The position numbers and the translations under genes were made by a program. Shown here in pieces: positions 1-6,689 of a DNA stretch of 64,000 bases. How positions within the stretch are numbered: the first letter of the stretch is position 1; each line of letters starts with the position of its first letter. Origin of the DNA: Herminiimonas contaminans (GTDB taxonomy: Bacteria; Pseudomonadota; Gammaproteobacteria; Burkholderiales; Burkholderiaceae_D); contig NZ_JADOEL010000005.1 of assembly GCF_015645465.1 (NCBI RefSeq), positions 1 to 64,000 of the forward strand. The letters run 5' to 3'. The notes under the pieces were generated by a model. It was not told the DNA's origin, did not search any database, and worked only from the letters and a program-made list of their open reading frames with translations.

Positions 1-127
1 GCTCGCGCCAATCGGGTATATTCCTCCTGCCGAAGCGGAAAGAAACTACTACCGGCAAACAAGCGAACATCCTACCGTGCAGACTTAACTTAAACCAACC
101 AGCCTCCACGAAACCCGGGGCGGTTCA
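1..127 (+). mobile_element. Right end of an IS3-type insertion sequence
   Basis: The first 127 bases hold the last codons of a transposase followed by a short non-coding tail that ends in CCCGGGGCGGTTCA. That ending looks like the terminal inverted repeat of IS3-group elements, which finish in CA. The element starts outside the window, so neither its left end nor its target duplication can be seen. The element name is unknown. Confidence 0.6.
2..88 (+). CDS. IS3-type transposase, C-terminal fragment (runs off left edge)
   Basis: An open frame from the window edge translates to a tail containing IGYIPPAEAERNYYRQ and stops with TAA at 86-88. This IPPAEAE..YY pattern is typical of the extreme C-terminus of IS3-family OrfB (DDE) transposases. 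The catalytic residues lie outside the window, so whether the full gene is intact cannot be judged. It lies 39 bases from the presumed element end. Confidence 0.6.
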   Translation, partial: LAPIGYIPPAEAERNYYRQTSEHPTVQT

Positions 128-623
128 TGAGAGCATTGATCCCAGACGCATGGCTGCAACCAGAGCCGTTGTCACTTACGAAAAAAAGGCTCCGGACTCG
201 CACTTTTGCGGCAAAAAAACGAACAAAATAATTACAAGATCGTCTCATCACTGGAGCGTGTAACAACTATTAGATATAGAAGGGGCAATTTCTCTTGGGA
301 TTAGAATCTGCCCCCCGCTGAAAAATACTGCGATATGAATCAGCAACAAGCTGCGAGCTACTCGCAACCACATCTTAGGCATAATTTGCAAACTACTTTT
401 GCCAGCACAACATTCAGGACACAGTATTCAGCCAAGTCTTTTCATTTTTCAAATGCGCCTTGCATATTAGACGTCACCCAATATTTTCCTTTCTCACCGA
501 ATTCAATTCGAGTATCAAAGAGTTTCATATCATTCCAAGTCAACGCACATCAAATCACCATGATGTAGACTCCTTCCCTTTGCAGTCGCAATCATCTTTC
601 CGGCAAACCAAACGAAAGCCCTC
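128..623. other. Intergenic stretch with no supported gene
   Basis: About 500 bases between the IS end and the first small gene. Two short open frames on the plus strand start at 335 and 460, but they have no ribosome binding site and an unprotein-like composition. No RNA gene or clear terminator was recognised. Confidence 0.5.
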
Positions 624-848
624 ATGGAAATCACGCCTCAAGAATTCACCGATAAAATTAACGCCCTCGCCACAGACCCACAGTACCCAGGCAGCAACCC
701 GGACTACGGAGTTGAGCTGGTACAAAAGCCATTCGGCTACGATCTGCAAGCTCTCGGCGATACAGACATGCAGTTCATTCGTGAGTGCTATCGTGAGGTG
801 TACAAGGAATTCCAGCCCAAACCAACCGTCCTTTTCCCAAAAGCATAG
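624..848 (+). CDS. Small hypothetical acidic protein, HopJ-like size class
   Basis: This 74-residue frame has a protein-like composition: MEITPQEF start, many acidic and aromatic residues, and the stretch YREVYKEFQPKP near the end. It resembles short proteins that pair an N-terminal helix with a compact alpha/beta tail, but I do not firmly recognise the family. The ribosome binding site is weak (AACGAAAG upstream). It stands alone, with the IS end on the left and the TetR gene on the right. The start is the only ATG near the frame's beginning. Confidence 0.5.
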   Translation: MEITPQEFTDKINALATDPQYPGSNPDYGVELVQKPFGYDLQALGDTDMQFIRECYREVYKEFQPKPTVLFPKA

Positions 849-1002
849 TCAACGTACACACCTGTAAATTCACACACATTTACAGCGTGCAACTTCATAC
901 ACGGCTTGCGCGCTCCCAAGGAAAAGCAAGCCGCTGCAACTCCCTCACCCATCGGCAAACACCAGCCACTACCTGGCAATAACACCCCAAATATCGCCTC
1001 GC

Positions 1003-1031
1003 TTGACAACTTACCTACTAGTATGTAGAGT
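1003..1031 (+). promoter_or_regulatory. Promoter and operator of the TetR gene
   Basis: TTGACA at 1003-1008 and TAGAGT at 1026-1031 form a sigma-70-like promoter with a 17-base spacer. The spacer and -10 carry TTACCTACTAGTATGTAG (1011-1028), which has the form CTAC-N6-GTAG. The same TTACCTAC-N6-GTAG pattern recurs at 1655-1672 before the next gene. Transcription would begin about one base before the ATG at 1039, suggesting a leaderless mRNA and autorepression. The promoter calls are made by eye. Confidence 0.6.
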
Positions 1032-1038
1032 GCTTGAA

Positions 1039-1617
1039 ATGAAAGCGAACAACACATCCGAAGAAATCATTAGCTGCGCCCGGTCGCTGATCGTTGCCGG
1101 GGGCTATAACGGCTTTAGCTATGCCGATATTTCCAAGGTAGTTGGGGTACGCAACGCGACCATACATCACCACTTCCCGACCAAATCCAATCTGGTGCGG
1201 ACGCTCGTCGTTAATTACCGATGGGAGGTCCAACTGGGTATGGCCGAACTGGAGCGTAACGTGCCGGAGCCGGTTGAACAGCTGCGTGCCTATATCCAGT
1301 ACTGGGAATCCTGCATCGCTGATGGCAGCGCCCCATTCTGCGTATGTGCATTGCTTGCAACGCAGTTACCAGTTCTGCCGGAAGAAGTCGCGCATGAAGT
1401 GAGCGCCCATTTCCGTACTCTGTCGGATTGGTTGAGCCTGGTGCTGGAGCGTGGCGTAGCGAATGGCAGCATACGACTGACCACGTCAGCAAAGGACGAG
1501 GCGGAAGTATTTATGGCCACGGTTCATGGCGCCATGCTGTCAGCGCGTGCCTACCAGGACGCGAAGATTTTCGGAGTCATTACACAACCATCGTTGCAAC
1601 GTTTGCTGGCAGTCTGA
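1039..1617 (+). CDS. TetR/AcrR-family transcriptional regulator
   Basis: This is a 192-residue repressor with an N-terminal TetR helix-turn-helix (about residues 10-55, with the motif GYNGFSYADISKVVGV followed by HHHFPTKSNLV). The C-terminal all-alpha ligand-binding half ends near LLAV. I chose ATG 1039 because an upstream TTG at 1003 would lie inside the -35 hexamer. There is no Shine-Dalgarno sequence, which fits a leaderless transcript. It probably represses itself and the membrane protein gene at 1728 through shared operators. The ligand is unknown. Confidence 0.85.
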   Translation: MKANNTSEEIISCARSLIVAGGYNGFSYADISKVVGVRNATIHHHFPTKSNLVRTLVVNYRWEVQLGMAELERNVPEPVEQLRAYIQYWESCIADGSAPFCVCALLATQLPVLPEEVAHEVSAHFRTLSDWLSLVLERGVANGSIRLTTSAKDEAEVFMATVHGAMLSARAYQDAKIFGVITQPSLQRLLAV

Positions 1618-1654
1618 AGCCGGTTTTATGTTGCAGCGATTTTATTTCGCCCAT

Positions 1655-1672
1655 TTACCTACCAACTAGTAG
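1655..1672 (+). promoter_or_regulatory. Second TetR-type operator
   Basis: TTACCTACCAACTAGTAG matches the TTACCTAC-N6-GTAG layout of the site at 1011-1028. It lies 56 bases before the start of the membrane protein gene at 1728. This suggests that the TetR protein also controls that gene. Confidence 0.6.
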
Positions 1673-1727
1673 GGAGTTTTCAGTTTTAACAGCCGCATCA
1701 TTTGATCAACATACGAAAGGAATCATC

Positions 1728-2216
1728 ATGTTTGGAATATCACCTTTAGGCTGGTTACACACACTGGGCAGCTTGCCCGCCATTCCCCTCGCGCTGTATA
1801 TGTTGCTACGCTATGGCCGGATCACGCCTCGCACAGGAGCTGGCATCGCCTACTTCATTTCGATGCTGATAGGTGCCGTTACCGTCTTTCTGGTGGCGCA
1901 CCAGCCCGTGAGCTACGGCATCGCTGTTGCCACTATCCTGCTGCTGGTGACGGGTTATGGAATCGCTTTTATCCGCTTTGCTGGACGTGCTGCGATTTAC
2001 ATCGAAACCATATGCCTGAGCCTGACCGTGTTCCTGTTGATGGTGCCCAGCGTCAGTGAAACCTTGCGTCGCGTACCTGACGGTCATCCATTCGTAACTG
2101 ATCCAAAGTCCCCGCTTCTGCTCGGAGCTTTAAGCGCTCTGTTCATCATCCTGATCATCGGTGTGACGGCTCAGATCATCTCGCTGCGTAAAAGGAATAA
2201 ATCGCTGGCAGTTTAG
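1728..2216 (+). CDS. Small four-helix integral membrane protein
   Basis: The 162-residue product has about four hydrophobic segments: around residues 8-25, 37-55, 60-80 and 85-100, plus a further one near 130-152. It ends in a basic tail (SLRKRNKSLAV). ATG 1728 is chosen because GAAAGGA lies 7 bases upstream; in-frame codons further 5' run through the operator. I do not recognise a family. Its partner TetR gene and the shared operator suggest induction by the TetR ligand, perhaps a detoxification or envelope role, but that is inference only. Confidence 0.75.
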   Translation: MFGISPLGWLHTLGSLPAIPLALYMLLRYGRITPRTGAGIAYFISMLIGAVTVFLVAHQPVSYGIAVATILLLVTGYGIAFIRFAGRAAIYIETICLSLTVFLLMVPSVSETLRRVPDGHPFVTDPKSPLLLGALSALFIILIIGVTAQIISLRKRNKSLAV

Positions 2217-2319
2217 CCATGAGGGAGGCTGCTTTTACCCCTCAATCAGCCGCTTGTATATTCATCTGGTTTCGGTAAGATCAATCGATCTGTCCTTCTC
2301 CCACGTGAAAGGTTGTCTG

Positions 2320-3396
2320 ATGCAAGCTCATAAGATCGCAGTCATCGCCGGCGACGGCATAGGTAATGAAGTGATGCCGGAAGGTTTGCGCGTGCTGCAG
2401 GCAGCGGCGCGCAAATTCAATATCGCACTTGAATTCACGACGATGGAATGGGCTAACTGCGAGTACTACCTTAAGCATGGGCAGATGATGCCGGATGACT
2501 GGCGTCAACAGCTGGAAGGATTTGAGGCGATTTACTTTGGTGCTGCTGGCATGCCTGCGCTGGTTCCAGATCATATTTCCTTGTGGGGCTCCCTCATCAA
2601 GTTCCGCCGTGACTTTGATCAGTATGTGAATTTACGTCCGGTACGCCTGATGCCTGGCGTGCCTTGCCCGCTGGCGAATCGTAAACCAGGTGACATCGAT
2701 TTCTACGTAGTGCGGGAAAATACTGAAGGCGAGTATTCAGCTGTAGGCGGCAAGAGTTTTGAGGGCACCGAGCACGAGTTCGTATCGCAGAATGCGATCT
2801 TCTCGCGTCGTGGTACTGATCGCATCCTGAAGTACGCATTTGAACTGGCACGAAGCCGACCGAAGAAACATTTAACTTCAGCCACCAAGTCGAACGGCAT
2901 TTCTATCAGCATGCCTTATTGGGATAGTCGCGTCGAAGCAATGGCACCATCCTATGCAGATGTACGCTGGGACAAATATCACATCGATATTTTGTGCGCG
3001 CGTTTCGTACTTTCACCGGAGCGCTTCGATGTCGTGGTCGCGTCGAATCTGTTTGGCGATATCCTGTCCGATCTGGGGCCGGCCTGCACTGGAACTATCG
3101 GCATTGCACCATCAGCCAATCTGAATCCTGAGCGCAAGTTCCCGTCGTTGTTTGAACCGGTACATGGATCAGCACCCGACATCTACGGCAAGAACATAGC
3201 CAACCCTATCGGCATGATCTGGTCCGGAGCGATGATGCTCGACTTCCTTGGCAATGGCGATGCGAATTACAAGGCAGCGCACGATGCCATCATGAAGGCG
3301 ATAGAAACGGTGCTGGTGCAAGGTCCGAATACACCGGATCTGGGTGGCAGTGGCAATACGACTGATGTCGGCAAGGCGATTGCTGCAGCAATCTAA
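2320..3396 (+). CDS. Tartrate dehydrogenase / D-malate dehydrogenase-type decarboxylating enzyme
   Basis: A 358-residue member of the isocitrate/isopropylmalate dehydrogenase family. It opens with the GDGIGNEVMPEG motif, has YVVRENTEGEYS for substrate and metal binding, and SNLFGDILSDLGPA and FEPVHGSAPDIYGK for the metal and NAD sites. Length and sequence fit the TtuC/DmlA branch, which oxidatively decarboxylates tartrate or D-malate with NAD+ and a divalent metal. ATG 2320 has GAAAGG 7 bases upstream. It appears to be a single-gene unit. LeuB is less likely because the N-terminal region (EWANCEYYLKHG) is TtuC-like. Confidence 0.85.
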   Translation: MQAHKIAVIAGDGIGNEVMPEGLRVLQAAARKFNIALEFTTMEWANCEYYLKHGQMMPDDWRQQLEGFEAIYFGAAGMPALVPDHISLWGSLIKFRRDFDQYVNLRPVRLMPGVPCPLANRKPGDIDFYVVRENTEGEYSAVGGKSFEGTEHEFVSQNAIFSRRGTDRILKYAFELARSRPKKHLTSATKSNGISISMPYWDSRVEAMAPSYADVRWDKYHIDILCARFVLSPERFDVVVASNLFGDILSDLGPACTGTIGIAPSANLNPERKFPSLFEPVHGSAPDIYGKNIANPIGMIWSGAMMLDFLGNGDANYKAAHDAIMKAIETVLVQGPNTPDLGGSGNTTDVGKAIAAAI

Positions 3397-3440
3397 AATC
3401 ACAATCTCGACTCTTCGACAGCACGTATTTTCATGACGCC

Positions 3441-3477
3441 AGGTCTCTCAGAATAGAAGTTCTATTTTGAGAGACCT
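3441..3477. other. Long inverted repeat downstream of the dehydrogenase gene
   Basis: AGGTCTCTCAGAATAGAA is followed almost immediately by its near-perfect complement, giving 18 pairs with one G-T wobble and almost no loop. There is no run of T after it on either strand, so it is not a standard intrinsic terminator. It may stabilise the 3' end of the mRNA or be a DNA cruciform. Confidence 0.5.
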
Positions 3478-3529
3478 CAGCTTCATTCATACTGTTTCCA
3501 CTCAAAATCCTGCACATCCTCATCCAAAT

Positions 3530-3548
3530 TCCCATATTCATGGGATAA
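3530..3548. promoter_or_regulatory. Palindrome TCCCAT-N4-ATGGGATAA, copy 1
   Basis: TCCCATATTCATGGGATAA is a perfect 6+6 palindrome with a 4-base centre, about 160 bases before the GGDEF-EAL gene at 3711. The same arrangement with the same GATAA extension is found at 19365-19383 before the other GGDEF-EAL gene. It is probably a protein binding site; the regulator is unknown. Confidence 0.5.
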
Positions 3549-3710
3549 AAATCGCGCGTTATCAGACGTTAATAGTGGAATAACAAAGAAAGTGTAAGCA
3601 CTTGGTATTGCATGGTGCCGAACGTCAACACTTTCCTTTGTGCATGTTTCAAAAGACGTTATATTAGAAAAAAATTTGCATCTGTCAGCGCCTTTGAACG
3701 GAAATTTCCT

Positions 3711-5894
3711 ATGAAATGTCCTCCCATTCCGCCGGATGAAATTCAACGCCTGCAGGCGTTGGCTGCTTATGGTTTGAGTACCGACCGCCCGCTCCCTTCC
3801 CTTGATCCGGTAGTACAGATCGCCGCACGCATGTTCGGCATGCCAGTCGCTGCCGTCAATATGATAGGCAACGATCACGTATTTTTTGCGGCAAGTACCG
3901 GCGTTGGTGAAGTTGATATGTGCCGGGATGTTTCCTTCTGCGCGCACGCCATCCTGGAAAACGATGTGATGGTCATCCCTGACTCACATCTGGATGATCG
4001 CTTTAGTGATAACCCACTCGTTACCGGCGCTGCCAATCTGCGCTTTTACGCTGGCGTACCTTTACTATCACCTGATGGCTACGCACTCGGCGCTTTATGC
4101 GTGATTGATGGTCAGCCGCGCGAGTTTACAGATGAAGACTGCGAACGCTTGCGTGAGCTGGCGAAGATGACAGTTGATCGTCTTGAATTGCGACGAATAG
4201 AATTGTCGCTGGAAAAAGCACGTCCTTCGTTTGAAGAATTCGCACGCAACTCGCCGACCGCAGTGGTCTGGTTTGATGAGCATCGCAAGATCGTCAACTG
4301 GAACCAGGCTGCAGCAGCTTTGCATGGTTACGCGCTGGAGGAAGGCAATGGCATGTTGGCCGATGTGCTCATGCCTGAATGTGCCCGCCCTCTGTTTCAG
4401 GAACTGGTGCATGAGGCCGTCCTCAAAGGTACCTTTGACGGCTTGCCGATACCCGAAACGATTTATGGCTTGCGCAAAGATGGCACGGAGTTCCAGTTAG
4501 GCTTGTCGCTCTTTTGCTGGCAAGAGCGCGGTCAGTTGGTTTTCAATGCGCACCTGCAGGATATCTCGGCAAAGAAACGCGAAGAAGCAGAGCTGTACCG
4601 CCTTGCCAATACCGATCCTCTCACCGCCCTTGCCAATCGTGCCTGCCTGTATCGCGAAGTGGAGCGCTTGCTGGCACTTGGTACACCAACGTCGGTTTTG
4701 ATGATAGATCTCGATGGCTTCAAGGATTTGAATGACACGCTGGGTCACGCGGTAGGTGACGCCATCCTGTGTGAAGTCGCGCGCAGGCTGGAGTCTGTCA
4801 TCGGCAAAACCGGATTGGCAGCACGGATAGGATGTGATGAGTTCGCCGTATTGCTGCCGGACACCAGCGATCCTACCTGGGTGCAGTGCATGGCGCAAAC
4901 CATCATCGATCAGATCGGCACACCGCTGCGTATCGATGATCACACGATACGCGTCACAGCCAGCTGCGGTTTCGCCACTGCTCCTGAGCATGCGGAAGAA
5001 GCGCTGGAGTTAATCAGCAATGCCGACCTGGCCTTGTTCCGCGCCAAGCGTCTCGGTGGTGCACAAACTTTCATGTATGTGAATCTGCTACGCATGGAAG
5101 CTGTCGCGCGTCATTTATACGGATTGGAATTGCAGCGCGCCCTGCATCAGGGCGAGTTCGTATTGTTTTACCAGCCGCAGATCCGTCTGTCTGATAACTC
5201 GCTGGCTGGCGCCGAGGCGCTGCTGCGCTGGCGTCACCCGGAACGTGGCCTGCTGTCACCTGCCGCTTTCCTGCCCGCATTACAAAGCGGTCCGTTGGCG
5301 GCGACGGTCGGTACCTGGGTGCTGGATGAAGCCTGCGCGCAGGCAGCTGAGTGGATGCGTTATGGTGTCAGTCATTTCCGTATGGGCGTTAATTTGTTTG
5401 GCGCACAGTTCCGCATGGATGATTTGGCCAGCCGGGTGATCTCTGCACTGGACAGGCATGGCCTTCCGCCAGAAGCGCTAGAGCTGGAAATCACCGAAGA
5501 CATCGTACTTGATCATGATGATCTGGTACTCAAGTCGCTACAGCTCTTGCGTGATAAAGGTGTGGGCGTTGCCTTCGATGATTTTGGTACCGGCTATGCA
5601 TCACTGAGTTTGCTCAAGCGATATCCATTGAGTCGCATCAAAATTGATCGTTCATTCGTGCAGGGCATGATCGCTTCGCCACAGGATAAAACCGTGATCG
5701 CTGCGGTACTCGATATGGCTGATGCGTTCAAACTCGAAACCATAGCCGAAGGCATAGAGACGGAAGAACAGCGTTCGGCCTTGTTCGCTATAGGCTGTGC
5801 TGAAGGACAGGGTTATCTGTTTTCACGACCATTACCTGCCACCGAGTTTGCCGAGATTTACGATATAGCAAGCCCGCTACAACAAAGGGCTTAA
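3711..5894 (+). CDS. GAF-PAS-GGDEF-EAL cyclic-di-GMP signalling protein
   Basis: The 727-residue protein has a GAF domain (about 20-165), a PAS domain (170-290), a GGDEF domain (295-455) and an EAL domain (470-715). No membrane segment is seen, so it should be cytoplasmic. The diguanylate cyclase signature reads GCDEF (374-378) instead of GGDEF. The phosphodiesterase domain keeps EALLRW (502-507), the ELEITE, DDFGTGY, KIDRSF and AEGIE motifs and the final GQGYLF. It is therefore likely to degrade cyclic di-GMP, with the GGDEF domain weak or regulatory. ATG 3711 starts the GAF-like sequence; upstream codons are poorer. Its 3' end overlaps the convergent rluA-like gene by 4 bases. Confidence 0.88.
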   Translation: MKCPPIPPDEIQRLQALAAYGLSTDRPLPSLDPVVQIAARMFGMPVAAVNMIGNDHVFFAASTGVGEVDMCRDVSFCAHAILENDVMVIPDSHLDDRFSDNPLVTGAANLRFYAGVPLLSPDGYALGALCVIDGQPREFTDEDCERLRELAKMTVDRLELRRIELSLEKARPSFEEFARNSPTAVVWFDEHRKIVNWNQAAAALHGYALEEGNGMLADVLMPECARPLFQELVHEAVLKGTFDGLPIPETIYGLRKDGTEFQLGLSLFCWQERGQLVFNAHLQDISAKKREEAELYRLANTDPLTALANRACLYREVERLLALGTPTSVLMIDLDGFKDLNDTLGHAVGDAILCEVARRLESVIGKTGLAARIGCDEFAVLLPDTSDPTWVQCMAQTIIDQIGTPLRIDDHTIRVTASCGFATAPEHAEEALELISNADLALFRAKRLGGAQTFMYVNLLRMEAVARHLYGLELQRALHQGEFVLFYQPQIRLSDNSLAGAEALLRWRHPERGLLSPAAFLPALQSGPLAATVGTWVLDEACAQAAEWMRYGVSHFRMGVNLFGAQFRMDDLASRVISALDRHGLPPEALELEITEDIVLDHDDLVLKSLQLLRDKGVGVAFDDFGTGYASLSLLKRYPLSRIKIDRSFVQGMIASPQDKTVIAAVLDMADAFKLETIAEGIETEEQRSALFAIGCAEGQGYLFSRPLPATEFAEIYDIASPLQQRA

Positions 5895-6556
5895 AACGGG
5901 CATGCGCTGACACCGCGCATCCGTTCTCCGCTAAGCGGATGATCAAACTCCAGCGTCATCGCATGTAATAACAACCGATTCGCCATACGCTCACTCTCAA
6001 GCGTCCCGTATAAATCACATCCGAGTATCGGATGCCCTACTCCCGCGCTGTGGATACGCAATTGATGTGTACGCCCTGTATGTGGTGTGTACAAGACCCG
6101 CGTCGTGTCAACATTCCTGTCCAGCACTTCGAAATGCGTGCTAGCCGGTTTGCCGGTGGCCAAGCACACCTTTAGCTTCGGGAAATTGATCGGGTCTTTG
6201 GCGATGGGTAATTCGATGTCGCCACTATCGTCCGTCATGTGTCCGGCTAATACGGCCTGATAGGTTTTGTTGACAGTGCGTAACTGGAACTGGCGGTTGA
6301 TGTGAGCGGCAGCGATTTTGTTCAGCGCGACTACCAGCAAACCGGAAGTGCCCAGATCCAGCCTGTGTATCATCAACGCACCGGGGAATTGCTGTACCAG
6401 ACGGTAATGTACTGAATCCAGGTTCAACGGATTCTTCCCCGACAGTGTCAGCAAGCCGCTGGGCTTATTGATCAGCAAGATAGCCTCATCCTGGTAGATG
6501 ATTTCTATCTCATCTACACAGGGTGGTGCTACAAAGGTATCGATGCGGGCAGTCAT
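5891..6556 (-). CDS. rluA: RluA-family pseudouridine synthase
   Basis: A 221-residue protein that should convert specific uridines in tRNA and/or 23S rRNA to pseudouridine. The catalytic motif HRLDLGTSGLLV with its aspartate is present, followed by KTYQAVL and HTGRTHQLRIH, all RluA hallmarks. The length matches E. coli RluA (219 residues), which favours RluA over the longer RluC/RluD, and there is no S4 domain. ATG at 6556 is preferred over one 13 codons upstream because AAGGAAGA precedes it. The exact target nucleotides cannot be read from sequence. Confidence 0.82.
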   Translation of the reverse strand: MTARIDTFVAPPCVDEIEIIYQDEAILLINKPSGLLTLSGKNPLNLDSVHYRLVQQFPGALMIHRLDLGTSGLLVVALNKIAAAHINRQFQLRTVNKTYQAVLAGHMTDDSGDIELPIAKDPINFPKLKVCLATGKPASTHFEVLDRNVDTTRVLYTPHTGRTHQLRIHSAGVGHPILGCDLYGTLESERMANRLLLHAMTLEFDHPLSGERMRGVSACPF

Positions 6557-6689
6557 TACAACGAAGTCTTCCTTGATTCGGGCCAAGGCCGGCACAAGCC
6601 GACCAGGGTTCCATCTTACAGAAAAGATCCGCTACCGCCGCTATCCGCACTGAAAAGTATCAAGCCACACTGCGAGTTTCCTGCAGCGG

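Noticed and set aside
335-867. Two overlapping plus-strand frames near the left edge (335-568 and 460-867)
   Set aside because: There is no ribosome site and the composition is rich in Ser, Gln and His as expected from non-coding sequence. The frame at 624-848 is more protein-like.
1003-1038. N-terminal extension of the TetR protein from TTG at 1003
   Set aside because: The extension would begin in the -35 hexamer and run through the operator. ATG 1039 matches the family's usual N-terminus.
3441-3477. Intrinsic terminator after the dehydrogenase gene
   Set aside because: The stem is long but no T-run follows on either strand, so it was listed only as an inverted repeat.
3483-3947. A 154-codon minus-strand frame upstream of the first GGDEF-EAL gene
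   Set aside because: Half of it is antisense to the GAF domain and it has no recognisable domain or ribosome site.
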